Source: an uncultured Gammaproteobacteria bacterium (GTDB lineage: Bacteria > Pseudomonadota > Gammaproteobacteria > Pseudomonadales > UBA5518). From it: DNA of 38,248 bases. The position numbers and the translations under genes were made by a program. The stretch lies in assembly GCA_903928015.1 (NCBI GenBank), contig CAIYPF010000152.1:1-38248 (forward strand). Reading direction: 5' to 3'. Below are positions 25,712 to 38,168 of this stretch, in pieces (the stretch's first letter is position 1; the number at the start of each line of letters is the position of its first letter). The notes under the pieces were generated by a model that saw only the letters and a list, made by a program, of their open reading frames with translations, made no database searches and was not told the DNA's origin.

Positions 25712-26195
25712 CCGCAGACGCCTCCCGGTCGAGGAACAGCGTATCGATGATCATCATGCCGGCGCCCACCGTGATGGCGGAGTCGGCGATGTTGAACGCG
25801 GGGAAGTAATGGGGCCCCCAGTGCACGGAAATGAAGTCCACCACATGACCGAGCACCAGGCGGTCGACCAGGTTGCCGACGGCGCCGCCCAGGATCAGGG
25901 CCAGTCCGGTAGCAAGCCAGGCCTTGCCTGCGGGCAGCGAACGCAGCCACCACCCGATCCAGCCGCTCACACCGATGGCGATCGCGGCAAAAAACCAGCG
26001 CTGCCACCCGCCGGCATCGCTCAGGAAGCTGAACGCCGCGCCCCGGTTGTGCACCAGCATCAGATCGAAGACCGGCAGCACCTCGACCGGCTGCCCGTAC
26101 TGTAGCGAACTGCCCGCCATCCACTTCGTGAGGTGATCGAGCAGGAAAACGGCGACCGAGAGCAGATACCAGGGCCACACGCGCACGCGACTCAT
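25692..26195 (-). CDS. lspA: Lipoprotein signal peptidase (signal peptidase II)
   Basis: This inner-membrane aspartyl protease removes signal peptides from diacylated prolipoproteins such as BamD. 167 aa with four membrane segments and catalytic aspartates D120 (GHVVDFI) and D138 (FNIADSA); the motifs [11 protein letters not shown] and [10 protein letters not shown] are also conserved. It starts 51 bases after ileS and overlaps ispH by 20 bases. Gene order ileS-lspA-ispH matches many proteobacteria except for the missing fkpB. Confidence 0.96.
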   Translation of the reverse strand: MSRVRVWPWYLLSVAVFLLDHLTKWMAGSSLQYGQPVEVLPVFDLMLVHNRGAAFSFLSDAGGWQRWFFAAIAIGVSGWIGWWLRSLPAGKAWLATGLALILGGAVGNLVDRLVLGHVVDFISVHWGPHYFPAFNIADSAITVGAGMMIIDTLFLDREASADADPAR

Positions 26196-26246
26196 GAGAG
26201 CTCACCCGGTGCCCGGATTTCCGGAGCGCGCATCAAGGCATTGCGC

Positions 26247-29060
26247 TCAGGCATGCTGCCTCGCCTCTCCCGCGCCATCGACGTTATCGACGCATCTGCC
26301 GCAGAGTTCCGGATGCGCGGCATGGCGTCCGACGTCTTCCATGCGATGCCAGCAGCGCACGCACTTGGTGCCGGACGCAGGCCGCACCAGCAGGCGCAGG
26401 CCGGGCAGATCGGTCTCTACCGCATCGGCCGGCGCAGCGGCCGCGGGATGCACCGAGGCTGCAGAGGTGATCAGCACGAAGCGCAGTTCCTGCTCCAGCC
26501 TTTGGATCTGCGTGGCGAGCGGCGCGTCACAGAACAGTTGCACCTCCGCCTCGAGCGAGCCGCCCACCACACCGGCGCTCCGCGCGCGCTCGAGTTCGCG
26601 GTTCACCGCAGTCTTCAGTTGCATCGCGAGGTCCCAGAAATCGCGGCCCAGCGCCTGGTCTGCGGGCAATTCGGCAAGACCCGCGTACCAGGTGGAGGCA
26701 AACACCGTCTGCGCGCGATCACCGGGCATGCAGCGCCAGATCTCGTCGGAGGTGAAGCTCAGCACGGGCATGATCCAGCGAACGAGCGCCTCCAGGATGT
26801 CGAAGAGCGCGGTTTGCGCGGAGCGGCGCGCCAGGCTGTCGGAGCGGGTGGTGTACTGGCGGTCCTTGATGATGTCGAGGTAGAAGCCGCCGAGCTCCGT
26901 GACGCAGAAGTTGTGGACCTTGTGCGTCACGAGATGGAACTGGTACTCCTCGTAAGCCTGCCGGAGCTCGCGCTGCAGCACGGCGGCGCGATCGACGATC
27001 CAGCGGTCCAGCGCCAGCATCTGTTCCGGCTCCACGCGGTGTTGCGCGGGATCGAAACCGGCAAGGTTCGACAGCAGGAACCGTGCAGTGTTGCGGATGC
27101 GGCGGTAGGCATCGGCGTTGCGCGTGAAGATCTCGTCGGAGACCGTCATCTCGCTGCGGTAATCGGCGGAAGCCACCCACAGCCGGAGGATATCCGCGCC
27201 CAGCGTTTTCATGACCTGCTGCGGGGCGATCACGTTGCCGCGGGACTTGGACATCTTGTGACCGGCCGCATCCACGGTGAAGCCGTGCGTCAGCACACCT
27301 CGGTAAGGAGCGGTACCTTCGATGCCGGCTGCGGTGAGCAGCGAGCTCTGGAACCAGCCGCGGTGCTGGTCGGATCCCTCGAGGTAGAGATCAGCCGGGA
27401 ACGACAGCCCCGGGCGCTGCGCAAGCACCGCCGCGTGCGTGACACCCGAATCGAACCAGACGTCCAGCGTGTCGAGCACCTTGTCGTAGTCGGCAGCCTC
27501 GGCGCCGAGCAATTCGGCTGCATCCAGATCGAACCAGGCGTCGATGCCGGTCTGCTCGATGCGCAGCGCCACGGCCTCGATCAGTTCGGCCATGCGCGGA
27601 TGGATCTCGCCGGTGGCCCGGTGCACGAAAAGCGCGATGGGGACGCCCCAGGTGCGCTGGCGCGAGATGCACCAGTCGGGACGGTTCTCGATCATGCCCT
27701 CGATACGTGCACGCCCCCAGGCCGGCACGAACTGCACCGCAGCCAGGGAAGCGCGCGCACGGTCCAGCAGGCCCGCACGCGTCATGGACACGAACCACTG
27801 CGGCGTGGCACGGAAAATCACCGGGCTCTTGTGGCGCCAGCAGTGCGGATAGCTGTGCTGGTAGGCCTGATGGTGCAGCAGCATGCCGCGCTCGCGCAGC
27901 AGCTCGACGATGGGCGCGTTGGCCTTCAGTACGAACTGCCCCTCCACGAAGGGCGTGCCCTCGACGAAGACGCCACTGCCATCGACCGGGTTCAGGATGC
28001 CGAGCCCATAGGCCTGTCCCACGAGGTAGTCATCGAGACCGTGGCCGGGCGCCGTGTGCACGGCCCCGGTGCCGGCATCGGTGGTGACGTGGTTGCCGAG
28101 CACCACCGGCACCTGCCGCTCGAGGAAGGGGTGGCAGAGGAGCTGGCGGTCCATGCTGGCGCCCGGCGCTACCGCCAGCGCCTCGGCCTGTTCGAGGCCA
28201 TAGCGTGCGAGCACGGTTTCCTGCAAAGCATCTGCGATCACGAGGTAGTCATCGGGACCCGTGCGCAGCAGCACGTAGGAGAGTTCCGGGTGCAGCGCCA
28301 CACCGAGGTTGGCAGGCAGCGTCCACGGCGTGGTGGTCCAGATGGGAATGGCAACGCGCGCCGAGGGCTCCAGTTCGACGCCGAAGCAGCGCGCGAGAGC
28401 CACCGGATCAGCCGCGTCGAAGCGCACGTCTACTGCGGGAGATGTCTTGTCCTGGTACTCGACTTCGGCCTCGGCAAGCGCCGAACCGCAGTCCATGCAC
28501 CAGTGCACGGGCTTGTAGCCTTTTTCGACATGGCCGTTGGCAGCGAGCTTGCCGAGGGCGCGCACGATGTGCGCCTCGGTGCGGAAGTCCATGGTGAGGT
28601 AGGGATTGTCCCAGTCGCCCAGCACGCCCAGGCGGATGAAATCCTCGCGCTGGCGCTGCATCTGGCTCTGTGCGTACTCGCGGCAGAGTTTGCGGAACTC
28701 GGCCGGGTTCACCTTGACGCCGGCCTTGCCCACTTTTTTCTCGACGTTCAGCTCGATGGGCAGACCGTGGCAGTCCCAGCCCGGCACGTAGGGCGCGTCG
28801 AAACCCGAGAGGGTGCGGGATTTGACGATGACGTCCTTCAGGATCTTGTTCACCGCGTGGCCGATGTGGATCTCGCCGTTCGCGTAGGGAGGGCCGTCGT
28901 GAAGGATGAAGGTGGGAGCACCGCGGCGCGCGGCGCGGATCTGTCCGTAGATGTCCTCTGCCTGCCAGCGGGCCAGCATCTCCGGCTCGCGGGTGGCGAG
29001 GTTCGCCTTCATCGCGAAGCCGGTCTGCGGCAAATTGAGCGTGTGCTTGTAGTCAGCCAT
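26247..29060 (-). CDS. ileS: Isoleucyl-tRNA synthetase
   Basis: A class I synthetase charging tRNA-Ile, with an editing domain against valine. 937 aa: nucleotide-binding signature with HIGH at 65-68, a CP1 editing domain (about 185-400), KMSKS at 602-606, an anticodon-binding domain, and a C-terminal zinc finger (CVRCWHRM ... CGRC) in the last 45 residues. The length and the C-terminal zinc finger mark the bacterial IleS1 type. It lies between ribF (35-base gap) and lspA (51-base gap). Confidence 0.98.
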   Translation of the reverse strand: MADYKHTLNLPQTGFAMKANLATREPEMLARWQAEDIYGQIRAARRGAPTFILHDGPPYANGEIHIGHAVNKILKDVIVKSRTLSGFDAPYVPGWDCHGLPIELNVEKKVGKAGVKVNPAEFRKLCREYAQSQMQRQREDFIRLGVLGDWDNPYLTMDFRTEAHIVRALGKLAANGHVEKGYKPVHWCMDCGSALAEAEVEYQDKTSPAVDVRFDAADPVALARCFGVELEPSARVAIPIWTTTPWTLPANLGVALHPELSYVLLRTGPDDYLVIADALQETVLARYGLEQAEALAVAPGASMDRQLLCHPFLERQVPVVLGNHVTTDAGTGAVHTAPGHGLDDYLVGQAYGLGILNPVDGSGVFVEGTPFVEGQFVLKANAPIVELLRERGMLLHHQAYQHSYPHCWRHKSPVIFRATPQWFVSMTRAGLLDRARASLAAVQFVPAWGRARIEGMIENRPDWCISRQRTWGVPIALFVHRATGEIHPRMAELIEAVALRIEQTGIDAWFDLDAAELLGAEAADYDKVLDTLDVWFDSGVTHAAVLAQRPGLSFPADLYLEGSDQHRGWFQSSLLTAAGIEGTAPYRGVLTHGFTVDAAGHKMSKSRGNVIAPQQVMKTLGADILRLWVASADYRSEMTVSDEIFTRNADAYRRIRNTARFLLSNLAGFDPAQHRVEPEQMLALDRWIVDRAAVLQRELRQAYEEYQFHLVTHKVHNFCVTELGGFYLDIIKDRQYTTRSDSLARRSAQTALFDILEALVRWIMPVLSFTSDEIWRCMPGDRAQTVFASTWYAGLAELPADQALGRDFWDLAMQLKTAVNRELERARSAGVVGGSLEAEVQLFCDAPLATQIQRLEQELRFVLITSAASVHPAAAAPADAVETDLPGLRLLVRPASGTKCVRCWHRMEDVGRHAAHPELCGRCVDNVDGAGEARQHA

Positions 29061-29095
29061 TGATCACCACGTCTGTCTGGGCCTTGTGTGGCCGC

Positions 29096-30028
29096 TCACC
29101 GTATGCCGAAGAACTCCCGCGCCACGCCGATATCGAGGGCGATGCGGGAGGTGAGTTCATCCAGAGAGCCGAAGCGGCGCTCCTCGCGGATGCGCTTGCG
29201 GAACACCACGTCGATGGTGCGGCGATAGATATTCTGCCCGAAATCCAGGATATGAACCTCGAGATTGGCCTTTGTGCCGTCATCCACGGTGGGACGTGTG
29301 CCTACGTTGGCAACCCCCGGCAGCGGGCGCGGACCAAGGCCACGCACTTCCACTGCATACACGCCGGCAAGCGGTGCGCGCAGCCGACGCAGTTCGAGGT
29401 TGGCCGTGGGCACGCCGATGGTGGCGCCAAGGCGCTTGCCCACAACCACCTTGCCGGCCATCGAGTAGGGCCGCCCGAGCAGGCGCTCGGCCGCCTCGAA
29501 ATCCCCTTCGCTAAGCAAGGCACGCAGCCGTGTGCTGCTCACGCGCTCGCCCTGGAGTTCGATGGTGGAGGTGGCAGCCACCGTGAAGCCGGAACGCAAG
29601 CCCCACTCGCGCAGCAACTCGATGTTGCCCTCGCGGCCGTAGCCGAAGTGCACGTCATCGCCCACCACCAGATGGCGCACTCCGAGGCCCTCGACAAGCG
29701 CGTCACGGATGAACTCGGTGGCACGCACGGCGGCGAAGCGCTTGTCGAAGCGGATGCGCAGGAGCTGGTCGATGCCGAGATCGCGCAGCACCGGGACTTT
29801 CTCGCGGAAGCTCATGAGCCGCGGCGGCGCCTGCAGCGGCGCGAAGTACTCGCGCGGCAAGGGCTCGAAGACGATCAGGGTGGAGGGCAATCCAAGCGCA
29901 CGGGCGCGTGCCGTGACCTCGGCTATCACCGCCTGATGGCCGCGGTGAACGCCGTCGAAGGCGCCTACCGTCGCCACGCAGCCCCGGTGCCGTGCACGCA
30001 GGCTGTGCAGTCCGCGGATCAGTTCCAC
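29096..30028 (-). CDS. ribF: Bifunctional riboflavin kinase / FAD synthetase
   Basis: RibF converts riboflavin to FMN and then FAD. 310 aa: an N-terminal nucleotidyltransferase domain with GAFDGVHRGH at 22-31, and a C-terminal flavokinase domain with YSMAGKVVVGKRLGATIG and GVPTANLE. I chose GTG 30028, where VELIRGLHSL matches the E. coli start MKLIRGIH and GGAGGA lies five bases upstream; the frame upstream (to 30322) is the shadow of murJ. It lies between murJ and ileS, a conserved neighbourhood. Confidence 0.95.
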   Translation of the reverse strand: MELIRGLHSLRARHRGCVATVGAFDGVHRGHQAVIAEVTARARALGLPSTLIVFEPLPREYFAPLQAPPRLMSFREKVPVLRDLGIDQLLRIRFDKRFAAVRATEFIRDALVEGLGVRHLVVGDDVHFGYGREGNIELLREWGLRSGFTVAATSTIELQGERVSSTRLRALLSEGDFEAAERLLGRPYSMAGKVVVGKRLGATIGVPTANLELRRLRAPLAGVYAVEVRGLGPRPLPGVANVGTRPTVDDGTKANLEVHILDFGQNIYRRTIDVVFRKRIREERRFGSLDELTSRIALDIGVAREFFGIR

Positions 30029-30083
30029 GCATGTCCTCCGGGCGGGGCTGAGGTGCGAGGGGCGAGTATAAACACAGGCCGCC

Positions 30084-31679
30084 TCAGACTGCCGACACCG
30101 GGCGCCGCACGCCTCGCGAGAGGAAGGCTGGCCGGGTAGCAAGAAGCACCACGAAGTAGAGTGTCGCGCCCAGCGTGCAAACCAATCCAAGCCTCCATGC
30201 CCGCACGCCCCAGCCGAAACGGCCAAGCTCCGCAAGCCATGGCCCGGCCAGCAGCAATGCGGCAGCGAGCGCGGCCGTGGCCAGCAGGATCTTGCCGAGG
30301 TCGCGCAGCACGGGGCTGTCAACGCGGTAGATACCCTTGCGCCAGAGCCCGTGGCACAGCAGCCCGGCGTTCAGGTAAGCAGCGCCGGTGGTGGCGAGCG
30401 CAAGTCCCATATGGCCGATCTTCCAGAAGTGATGCAGCGGGATCACGAACAGGAGGTTCAGGCCCATGTTCGCCACCATCGCGATGATGCCGATGCGCAC
30501 CGGCGTACGGGTGTCCTGCCGCGCGTACCAGGCCGAGGCGAAGATCTTGATCAGCATGAATGCAGGAAGCCCGAGCGCGAGCGCACCCAGGCTCAAGGCC
30601 GTCATGGCGGCATCGCGGCCACTCATCTCGCCGTACTGGAACAGCGTTACCAGAATGGGTTCGCCGAGCAGCAGCAGCGCGGCGGCCGAGGGCAGCGACA
30701 CCATGCAGATCATGGCGATGGCCCAGTCGAGGGTGTGGCGGTACTCGGTGTCGGATTCGGTAGCGAACTCCCGCGACAACCCCGGCAGTATCACCGTGGC
30801 GATGGCGATACCGAACACGCCGAGCGGCAGCTCCGATAGCCGCTCGGCGTAGTACAGCCAGGAGACACTTCCGGTGGGCAGGAACGAGGCCAGCACCGTG
30901 TCGAGCATGAGGTTGATCTGGCTCACCGACACGCCGAAGAGCGCCGGAATCATCAGACCGAGGATGCGCCGCACGCCATCGTGATGAGGCAGGAAGCGCG
31001 GGCGCGGCAACATGCCGATGCGGGCCACGAAGGGCAACTGGAAGAAAAACTGCACCAGACCCGCCACGAGCACGGACCACGCGAGGGCGAGGGCCGGCTC
31101 CGCGAAGCAGTTCGCGCCGTACACCGCGCCGGCGATCAGCGTGAGGTTCAGGAACACCGGGGTGAATGCGGGCACCGCGAAGCGCGAGTAACTGTTCAGC
31201 ACCGCGCCTGTGAAACCCGTGAGCGAGATGAAAAACAGGTAGGGGAAGGTGATGCGGATCATCTCGGTGGTGAGCGCCATCTTGGCGGGCATCTCGAGAA
31301 ATCCCGGCGCGAACACCAGCGTGACGACGGGGGCGCCCATCACCGCGATCGCAGTGACCGCGAGCAGTGCCGCACCCAGGACGCCGCTCACGGCATCCAC
31401 CAGTTGCTTCACCTCGGCCACGCTGCGTGTGGTCTGGTACTCCGAGAGCACCGGCACGAAGGCCTGCGAGAACGCGCCCTCGGCGAAGAGCCGGCGCAGG
31501 AACTGCGGGATGCGGAACGCCACGAAGAAGGCGTCGGCGTTGGCGGTGGCGCCGAACATCGCGGCAATCACCATGTCGCGCACCAGACCTGCCACGCGCG
31601 ACAGCATGGTCATGCTGCCCACCGTAAGGCTGGAGCGGAAGAGCCTGCGCCCCGTGCTGTGCCGCTCGTGCTCGCTCAC
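30084..31679 (-). CDS. murJ: Lipid II flippase MurJ
   Basis: MurJ moves lipid II across the inner membrane for peptidoglycan synthesis. 531 aa of the MOP/MATE-like family, about 14 membrane segments, with N-terminal SSLTVGSMTMLSRVAGLVRD and FFVAFRIPQFLRRLFAEGAF conserved as in E. coli. GTG 31679 is the start, overlapping the nudix stop as GTGA; this adds about ten residues (VSEHERHSTG) before the family start. Frame upstream of that is a shadow of the nudix gene. No rpsT is found beside it, unlike many relatives. Confidence 0.94.
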   Translation of the reverse strand: MSEHERHSTGRRLFRSSLTVGSMTMLSRVAGLVRDMVIAAMFGATANADAFFVAFRIPQFLRRLFAEGAFSQAFVPVLSEYQTTRSVAEVKQLVDAVSGVLGAALLAVTAIAVMGAPVVTLVFAPGFLEMPAKMALTTEMIRITFPYLFFISLTGFTGAVLNSYSRFAVPAFTPVFLNLTLIAGAVYGANCFAEPALALAWSVLVAGLVQFFFQLPFVARIGMLPRPRFLPHHDGVRRILGLMIPALFGVSVSQINLMLDTVLASFLPTGSVSWLYYAERLSELPLGVFGIAIATVILPGLSREFATESDTEYRHTLDWAIAMICMVSLPSAAALLLLGEPILVTLFQYGEMSGRDAAMTALSLGALALGLPAFMLIKIFASAWYARQDTRTPVRIGIIAMVANMGLNLLFVIPLHHFWKIGHMGLALATTGAAYLNAGLLCHGLWRKGIYRVDSPVLRDLGKILLATAALAAALLLAGPWLAELGRFGWGVRAWRLGLVCTLGATLYFVVLLATRPAFLSRGVRRPVSAV

Positions 31680-32311
31680 GATGCGCGCAGTTCCGTGCGG
31701 CGGGACTCGAACCACTGCAGTGCCAGCAGCGAGTGCGCGTTGTTGCAGCGCCCGGAGGCGATCAGTGCGGGGAGTTCGGCCACGGGCACCACCTGCAGGC
31801 GGATATCCTCGTGCTCGTGCTCTTCCCCGTGCAGGAGCCCCACACCCTCGAGGCTGACGGTGGCGCAATAGAGGTGGAAGTACTCGTCGCAGCCGCCCGG
31901 GCTCGAGTAGTAACTGGCGATATGGCGCAGCGCGCGCACCTCGCAGCCGGCTTCCTCGCGGGTCTCGCGTACCGCAACGCCTTCGGGGTCTTCGCCCTCC
32001 TCCCTCAGGCCTGCCACCAGTTCGAGCAGCCAGGGGTGTGCGTCGCCTTTGGCCCAGGGGCCGACGCGGAACTGTTCCACCAGGCCCACCGCATCCATAT
32101 GAGGGTCGTAGAGCAGCACGCCCACGGCCTCGCCGCGACAATGCACCTCGCGGGTCATGGGCTCGGACCAGCCGCCGGCATAGAGGCGATGGCGCAGCGT
32201 GAGCCGCTTCAGCGTCCAGAAGCCCTTGTAGAGGATCTCCTCGCGCTCGACCTGCACATCGGCCGCATCGAAGAGCACGCTTTCGGCGCAGGCATCCGGC
32301 ACCTCAATCAT
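31676..32311 (-). CDS. nudF: Nudix hydrolase, ADP-ribose pyrophosphatase type
   Basis: Proteins of this type split ADP-ribose into AMP and ribose 5-phosphate; the exact substrate here is not proven. 211 aa with a complete Nudix box G101-x5-E-x7-RE-T-x-EE-x-G (GLREEGEDPEGVAVRETREE and following AGC). ATG 32311 lies inside the end of pyrB (8-base overlap); the open frame reaching 32497 is pyrB shadow. The end overlaps murJ by 4 bases, so pyrB, nudF and murJ are likely to be translated from one mRNA. Confidence 0.87.
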   Translation of the reverse strand: MIEVPDACAESVLFDAADVQVEREEILYKGFWTLKRLTLRHRLYAGGWSEPMTREVHCRGEAVGVLLYDPHMDAVGLVEQFRVGPWAKGDAHPWLLELVAGLREEGEDPEGVAVRETREEAGCEVRALRHIASYYSSPGGCDEYFHLYCATVSLEGVGLLHGEEHEHEDIRLQVVPVAELPALIASGRCNNAHSLLALQWFESRRTELRAS

Positions 32312-33323
32312 GGAAGCGCTTGCCCGTGTACCAGGTGACAGGGACCTCGTGCTTCGCGAGCAGATTGACCACATCCAGCACCAGCGCGAACAGCGCCATG
32401 CGCACCAGCACGCCGTTGTCGGTCTGGCGGAAGATCGCGAGGTTGGGGTTCTCGTTGAGATCGGTGTCGAGCTCGTTGGCCTCGGCACGCGAGTCACGCG
32501 GCAGCGGATGCATGATCACGGTGTTCGGTTCGCAATAGCGCGTGTAGATCGACTGGTTCAGGCGGTAGCGGCCGCGATAGCGGTTGGCTTCCTCGGGGCT
32601 GCTGAATCGCTCTTCCTGGATGCGCGTGGCGTAGGCGATATCGACATGACCGATGGCCTCCTCGAGGTTGTCGGTCTCGGTGACGCTGTGGCCGGCGCTG
32701 CGCAGGAACTCGAGGATTTCGCCGGGCATGCGCAATTCGCCAGGCGAGATGCAGGTCAGCTTCACGTTGCGGAAACAGGCAAGCAGCTTGGAGAGGGAAT
32801 GCACGGTGCGGCCGTGGCGCAGGTCGCCGATCATGGCGATGCGCAAGCCGTCGACCGAGCGCCCGCTGTGCTCGACTTCCTTGCGGATGGTGTAGAGATC
32901 GAGCAGGGCCTGCGTGGGGTGTTCATTGGGGCCGTCGCCGCCGTTGACCACGGGCACACGGCTCGCCGCGGCGAATTCCGCCACCGAGCCTGCCGCCGGA
33001 TGGCGCATGGCGATGATGTCGCTGTAGCCGCTGATGACGCGGGCGGTGTCGTAGAGGGACTCGCCCTTGCTGAGCGAGGAGCTCTCGATGCCGGTGGTCT
33101 CGCGCACGTCGCCGCCCAGCAGGTTGAAGGCACAGCCGAAACTCACGCGGGTGCGGGTGCTGGGCTCGAAGAACATGTTGCCGAGGATCGCACCCTCGAG
33201 CACACGGGTGATGCGGCGGCGCTGCGCATAGGGCTCCATGCGGTCGGCGACCTCGAAGACGCGCTCGATGTCGGCGCGCTCGAACTGGTCCACCGAGAGG
33301 ATGTGCGAGCCGGCGAACTGCAT
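32304..33323 (-). CDS. pyrB: Aspartate carbamoyltransferase, catalytic chain
   Basis: It joins carbamoyl phosphate and aspartate, the committed step of pyrimidine synthesis. 339 aa with the carbamoyl phosphate loop FEPSTRTR (52-59), GDLRHGRTVHSL, NEHPTQALLD and HPLPR. No pyrI regulatory chain and no pyrC or pyrC' partner gene lies next to it, unlike in E. coli or Pseudomonas. Start ATG is 36 bases downstream of the ABC transporter stop. I saw no leader or PyrR-type site in that gap. Confidence 0.95.
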   Translation of the reverse strand: MQFAGSHILSVDQFERADIERVFEVADRMEPYAQRRRITRVLEGAILGNMFFEPSTRTRVSFGCAFNLLGGDVRETTGIESSSLSKGESLYDTARVISGYSDIIAMRHPAAGSVAEFAAASRVPVVNGGDGPNEHPTQALLDLYTIRKEVEHSGRSVDGLRIAMIGDLRHGRTVHSLSKLLACFRNVKLTCISPGELRMPGEILEFLRSAGHSVTETDNLEEAIGHVDIAYATRIQEERFSSPEEANRYRGRYRLNQSIYTRYCEPNTVIMHPLPRDSRAEANELDTDLNENPNLAIFRQTDNGVLVRMALFALVLDVVNLLAKHEVPVTWYTGKRFHD

Positions 33324-33359
33324 CCTGGGATCCTCGGTGGTGACGGGTCGCGCGCTAGT

Positions 33360-35121
<1,762 letters not shown>

Positions 35122-35132
<11 letters not shown>

Positions 35133-36591
35133 TGGATGCGGTTCCGGAAACAGTGGGGGCACATACCGACGCACCCCAGGAGGCGAGTTCGTCCAGGAGG
35201 CGCAGCCGCGTGGCGTCAGCGGCGTGCTTCTTGCGCTCTTCGTCCAACGCCAGGGCAAATCCATGGCAATCCAGAAGGCCGTGCTGCGGCTCGCCGTGGT
35301 GGCGCCGTTCGATGTGTTCCTCCCACTCCGCACGCTCGTCTGCAGACAGCGAGCCGGGGAAATTGCGCGCCCGGTAACGGAAGAGCAGCGTGGCGAGGCG
35401 CTCATCGCGGAAGACGAAGCGGCGCTCGCGCAGTTCGCCCTCGCCCGCGGCACGCAGCGCCGGGAAGAGAGCCTTGTCGCGGTCGTCGATGAAGCCCTGG
35501 TACAGCGCGGACTCGGGATCACGCACAGCGCCCTCTTCACGCGGGGCTGCGTAGACCTCGCGGAGCTTGGCGGCCAGACCGGGCGCTGCCAGCAGGAGCT
35601 CGGCGTTGCGTCGGCAGGCCTCGATATCGATACCTGCGCGCGCTGCAATTCCGGGGGCAAGCATCTCGGCCGGCGCGATCATCGGGCACTTGTTGGCCTT
35701 GATCTCTTTCAGCGGGATGCGTCCCATGCCCGGGGGCAGATCCTCGGTGCGCGTGTAGAGCAGTTCACGGATGCGCGCCGCGTCGAGTTCGATCAGCGGC
35801 GAAGGATCGATCGTCAGGTTGCAGACGATCACGGAATTGCGGTTCCCGGGGTGCATCGCAAGCGGAAGCACCAATGCGCCGCAGCCCTGTTCGACGGGAA
35901 AACGCGAAGAGACATGCAGCACAGCCCTGGGCTCCTTCAACGCGAGTTGCTGCAGCACCCATGTCTTGTCGCGCGCCTTCAGCGCCCAGTCGAAGAGGCG
36001 GGGCTGGGCAGCGCGAAGCAGCCGTGCGAGAGCGATGGTGGCGCGCACATCAGAGAGCGCATCGTGGGCTTTTTCGTGGAGGAGTCCGTTGGCGGCGGCG
36101 AGTTGCTCGAGCTTGAAACTGGGCTTGCCCTCGAGATCGGGCCACTCGATCCCCTCGGGGCGCAGCAGCCGCGCCATGCGCATCACATCGATCAGATCCC
36201 AGCGCGAGTTGCCGTCGCGCCACTCGCGCTCGTAGGGATCGTAGAAGTTGCGGAACAGGCAGAAACGGGTGAACTCGTCGTCGAAACGCAGGGTGTTGTA
36301 GCCCACGCCGCAGGTACCGGGCCGGGCGAGTTCGGCATGTATGCGCGCGATGAACTGCGGCTCGGGGAGCCCGTGGGCATTGGCGCGCTGCGGCGTGATG
36401 CCGTGGACCATCATCGCACCCGGGTGCGGGAGATAGTCTTCGGGCAACCGGCAGAGGATATCGAGCGGCTCGCCGATTTCGTTCAGGTCGGCATCGGTCC
36501 GGATGCCGGCGAACTGCACCGGACGGTCGAGACCGGGATCGCGGCCGAAGGTCTCGTAGTCGTGCCAGTAGAAGCTCGCCTGTGCCGCCAC
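35122..36591 (-). CDS. sbcB: Exodeoxyribonuclease I
   Basis: A 3'-5' single-strand DNA exonuclease used in recombination and mismatch repair. 489 aa: an N-terminal DEDDh nuclease domain with D11 and E13 (HDYETFG), D104 (FDDEF), H176 and D181 (HDALSD), followed by SH3-like and helical C-terminal domains. I chose GTG 36591, ten bases after the fumarase stop, since VAAQASFYWHDYETFG places the motif about as far from the start as in E. coli; no ATG is available and the ribosome site is weak. The next gene overlaps it by 11 bases. Confidence 0.92.
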
Positions 36592-36601
36592 GCCGCGCTG
36601 C

Positions 36602-38119
36602 TCAGCGCACGTCGATGTGCTGTTCGGCGATGCGCGCCTGCCAGAGCTTCGGCCCGCTGTTGTGCACCGAGTCACCGTGCACGTCCACCGCCACGGTGAC
36701 GGGCATGTCCCGGACCTCGAACTCGTAGATCGCTTCCATGCCGAGTTCCGGGAAGGCCAGCACGCGCGCGGCGGTAATCGCCTTGGAAACGAGGTAGGCC
36801 GCGCCGCCGACTGCCATGAGATAGACCGCGCCGTTGTCGCGGATGGCGTCGATGGCGATCGGCCCGCGCTCGCTCTTGCCGATCATGCCCATCAAGCCCG
36901 TCTGCTCGAGCATGGCGCGGGTGAACTTGTCCATGCGAGTTGCCGTTGTGGGGCCTGCGGGCCCCACCACCTCGTCACGCACGGGATCCACCGGGCCCAC
37001 GTAGTAGATGAACCGGTTGCGCAGGTCCACAGGCAGCGTCTCGCCGCGAGCGAGCATATCGGTCATCTTCTTGTGCGCCGCGTCGCGGCCCGTGAGCATG
37101 CGTCCGGAGAGCAGCAAGGTCTCACCGCTCTTCCAGGTGGCGATGTCGGCGCGCGTCAGCGAGTCCATGTTCACGCGACGCGAGCCACCCTCGTCCCGGG
37201 CCAGCGTGGGCCAGGCATCCAGCGAAGGCTGCTCCTGCAACGCAGGGCCGCTGCCGTCCAGCACGAAGTGCGCGTGACGGGTGGCAGCACAGTTGGGGAT
37301 CATCGCCACGGGCAGGCTGGCGGCGTGGGTGGGGTAATCCAGGATCTTCACGTCGAGCACCGTGCTCAGGCCGCCGAGGCCCTGCGCGCCGATGCCGAGC
37401 TGGTTCACTTTTTCGTAGAGTTCGATGCGCAGTTCCTCGATGCGGTTCGAGGGGCCGCGGGCCATCAGATCCTGGATGTCGATGGGGTCGAGCAGGGATT
37501 CCTTTGCCAGCACAGCCGCCTTCTCGGCCGTACCGCCGATGCCGATGCCGAGCATCCCTGGCGGGCACCAGCCGGCGCCCATGGTGGGCACAGTCTTCAG
37601 TACCCAGTCCACGATGGAATCGGACGGATTGAGCATCGCCAGCTTGGACTTGTTCTCGCTGCCGCCACCTTTGGCCGCCACGTGCACGTCCACGGTGTTG
37701 CCGGGAACGATCTGGTAGTGGATCACGGCCGGGGTGTTGTCGCGGGTGTTTTTCCGCGCGCCGGCCGGGTCGGAAAGGATGGACGCGCGGAGCACGTTGT
37801 CGGGCTGAAGGTACGCTCGGCGTACGCCCTCGTTGATCATCTCGTCGACGCCCATGGTGGCGCCGTCCCAGCGCACATCCATACCTACTTTGAGGAACAC
37901 GGTGACGATGCCGGTGTCCTGGCAGATGGGCCGGTGCCCCTCAGCACACATGCGGGAGTTGATGAGGATCTGGGCGATGGCGTCTTTGGCGGCAGGGCTT
38001 TGCTCCCGCTCCCAAGCGCGGTGCATGGCCTGCACGAAGTCGAGTGGGTGGTAGTAGGAAATGAACTGCAGCGCATCGGCGACACTGGCGATCAGGTCGT
38101 CCTGCTTGATCAGGGACAT
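36602..38119 (-). CDS. Fumarate hydratase, class I ([4Fe-4S], single chain)
   Basis: It interconverts fumarate and malate in the citric acid cycle. 505 aa in a single chain of N- and C-terminal domains. The three likely cluster ligands are C66 (PICQDTG), C185 (GWCPPG) and C277 (PNCAATRHAHF); the 119-residue gap between the first two equals that in Leishmania fumarase. The enzyme is oxygen-sensitive by family. It is the first gene of the minus-strand array. A -10-like TAGAAT lies at 38150-38155, with a REP-type repeat just upstream. Confidence 0.95.
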   Translation of the reverse strand: MSLIKQDDLIASVADALQFISYYHPLDFVQAMHRAWEREQSPAAKDAIAQILINSRMCAEGHRPICQDTGIVTVFLKVGMDVRWDGATMGVDEMINEGVRRAYLQPDNVLRASILSDPAGARKNTRDNTPAVIHYQIVPGNTVDVHVAAKGGGSENKSKLAMLNPSDSIVDWVLKTVPTMGAGWCPPGMLGIGIGGTAEKAAVLAKESLLDPIDIQDLMARGPSNRIEELRIELYEKVNQLGIGAQGLGGLSTVLDVKILDYPTHAASLPVAMIPNCAATRHAHFVLDGSGPALQEQPSLDAWPTLARDEGGSRRVNMDSLTRADIATWKSGETLLLSGRMLTGRDAAHKKMTDMLARGETLPVDLRNRFIYYVGPVDPVRDEVVGPAGPTTATRMDKFTRAMLEQTGLMGMIGKSERGPIAIDAIRDNGAVYLMAVGGAAYLVSKAITAARVLAFPELGMEAIYEFEVRDMPVTVAVDVHGDSVHNSGPKLWQARIAEQHIDVR

Positions 38120-38168
38120 CGAGGAGGGCTCCGCCGGTTGGAAGGCGGGATTCTACTGCAACGCTGCG

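Noticed and set aside
26133-29063. A 976-codon open frame on the plus strand, antisense to all of ileS
   Set aside because: It is in exact opposition to a conserved gene; GC-rich third positions remove stops from the complementary frame. The product is His/Arg/Gly-rich without any recognisable domain.
31701-31714. GGGACTCGAACC, like the reverse complement of a tRNA T-arm
   Set aside because: It encodes the WFESRR part of the nudix hydrolase C-terminus; no D-arm, anticodon arm or acceptor stem can be built around it.
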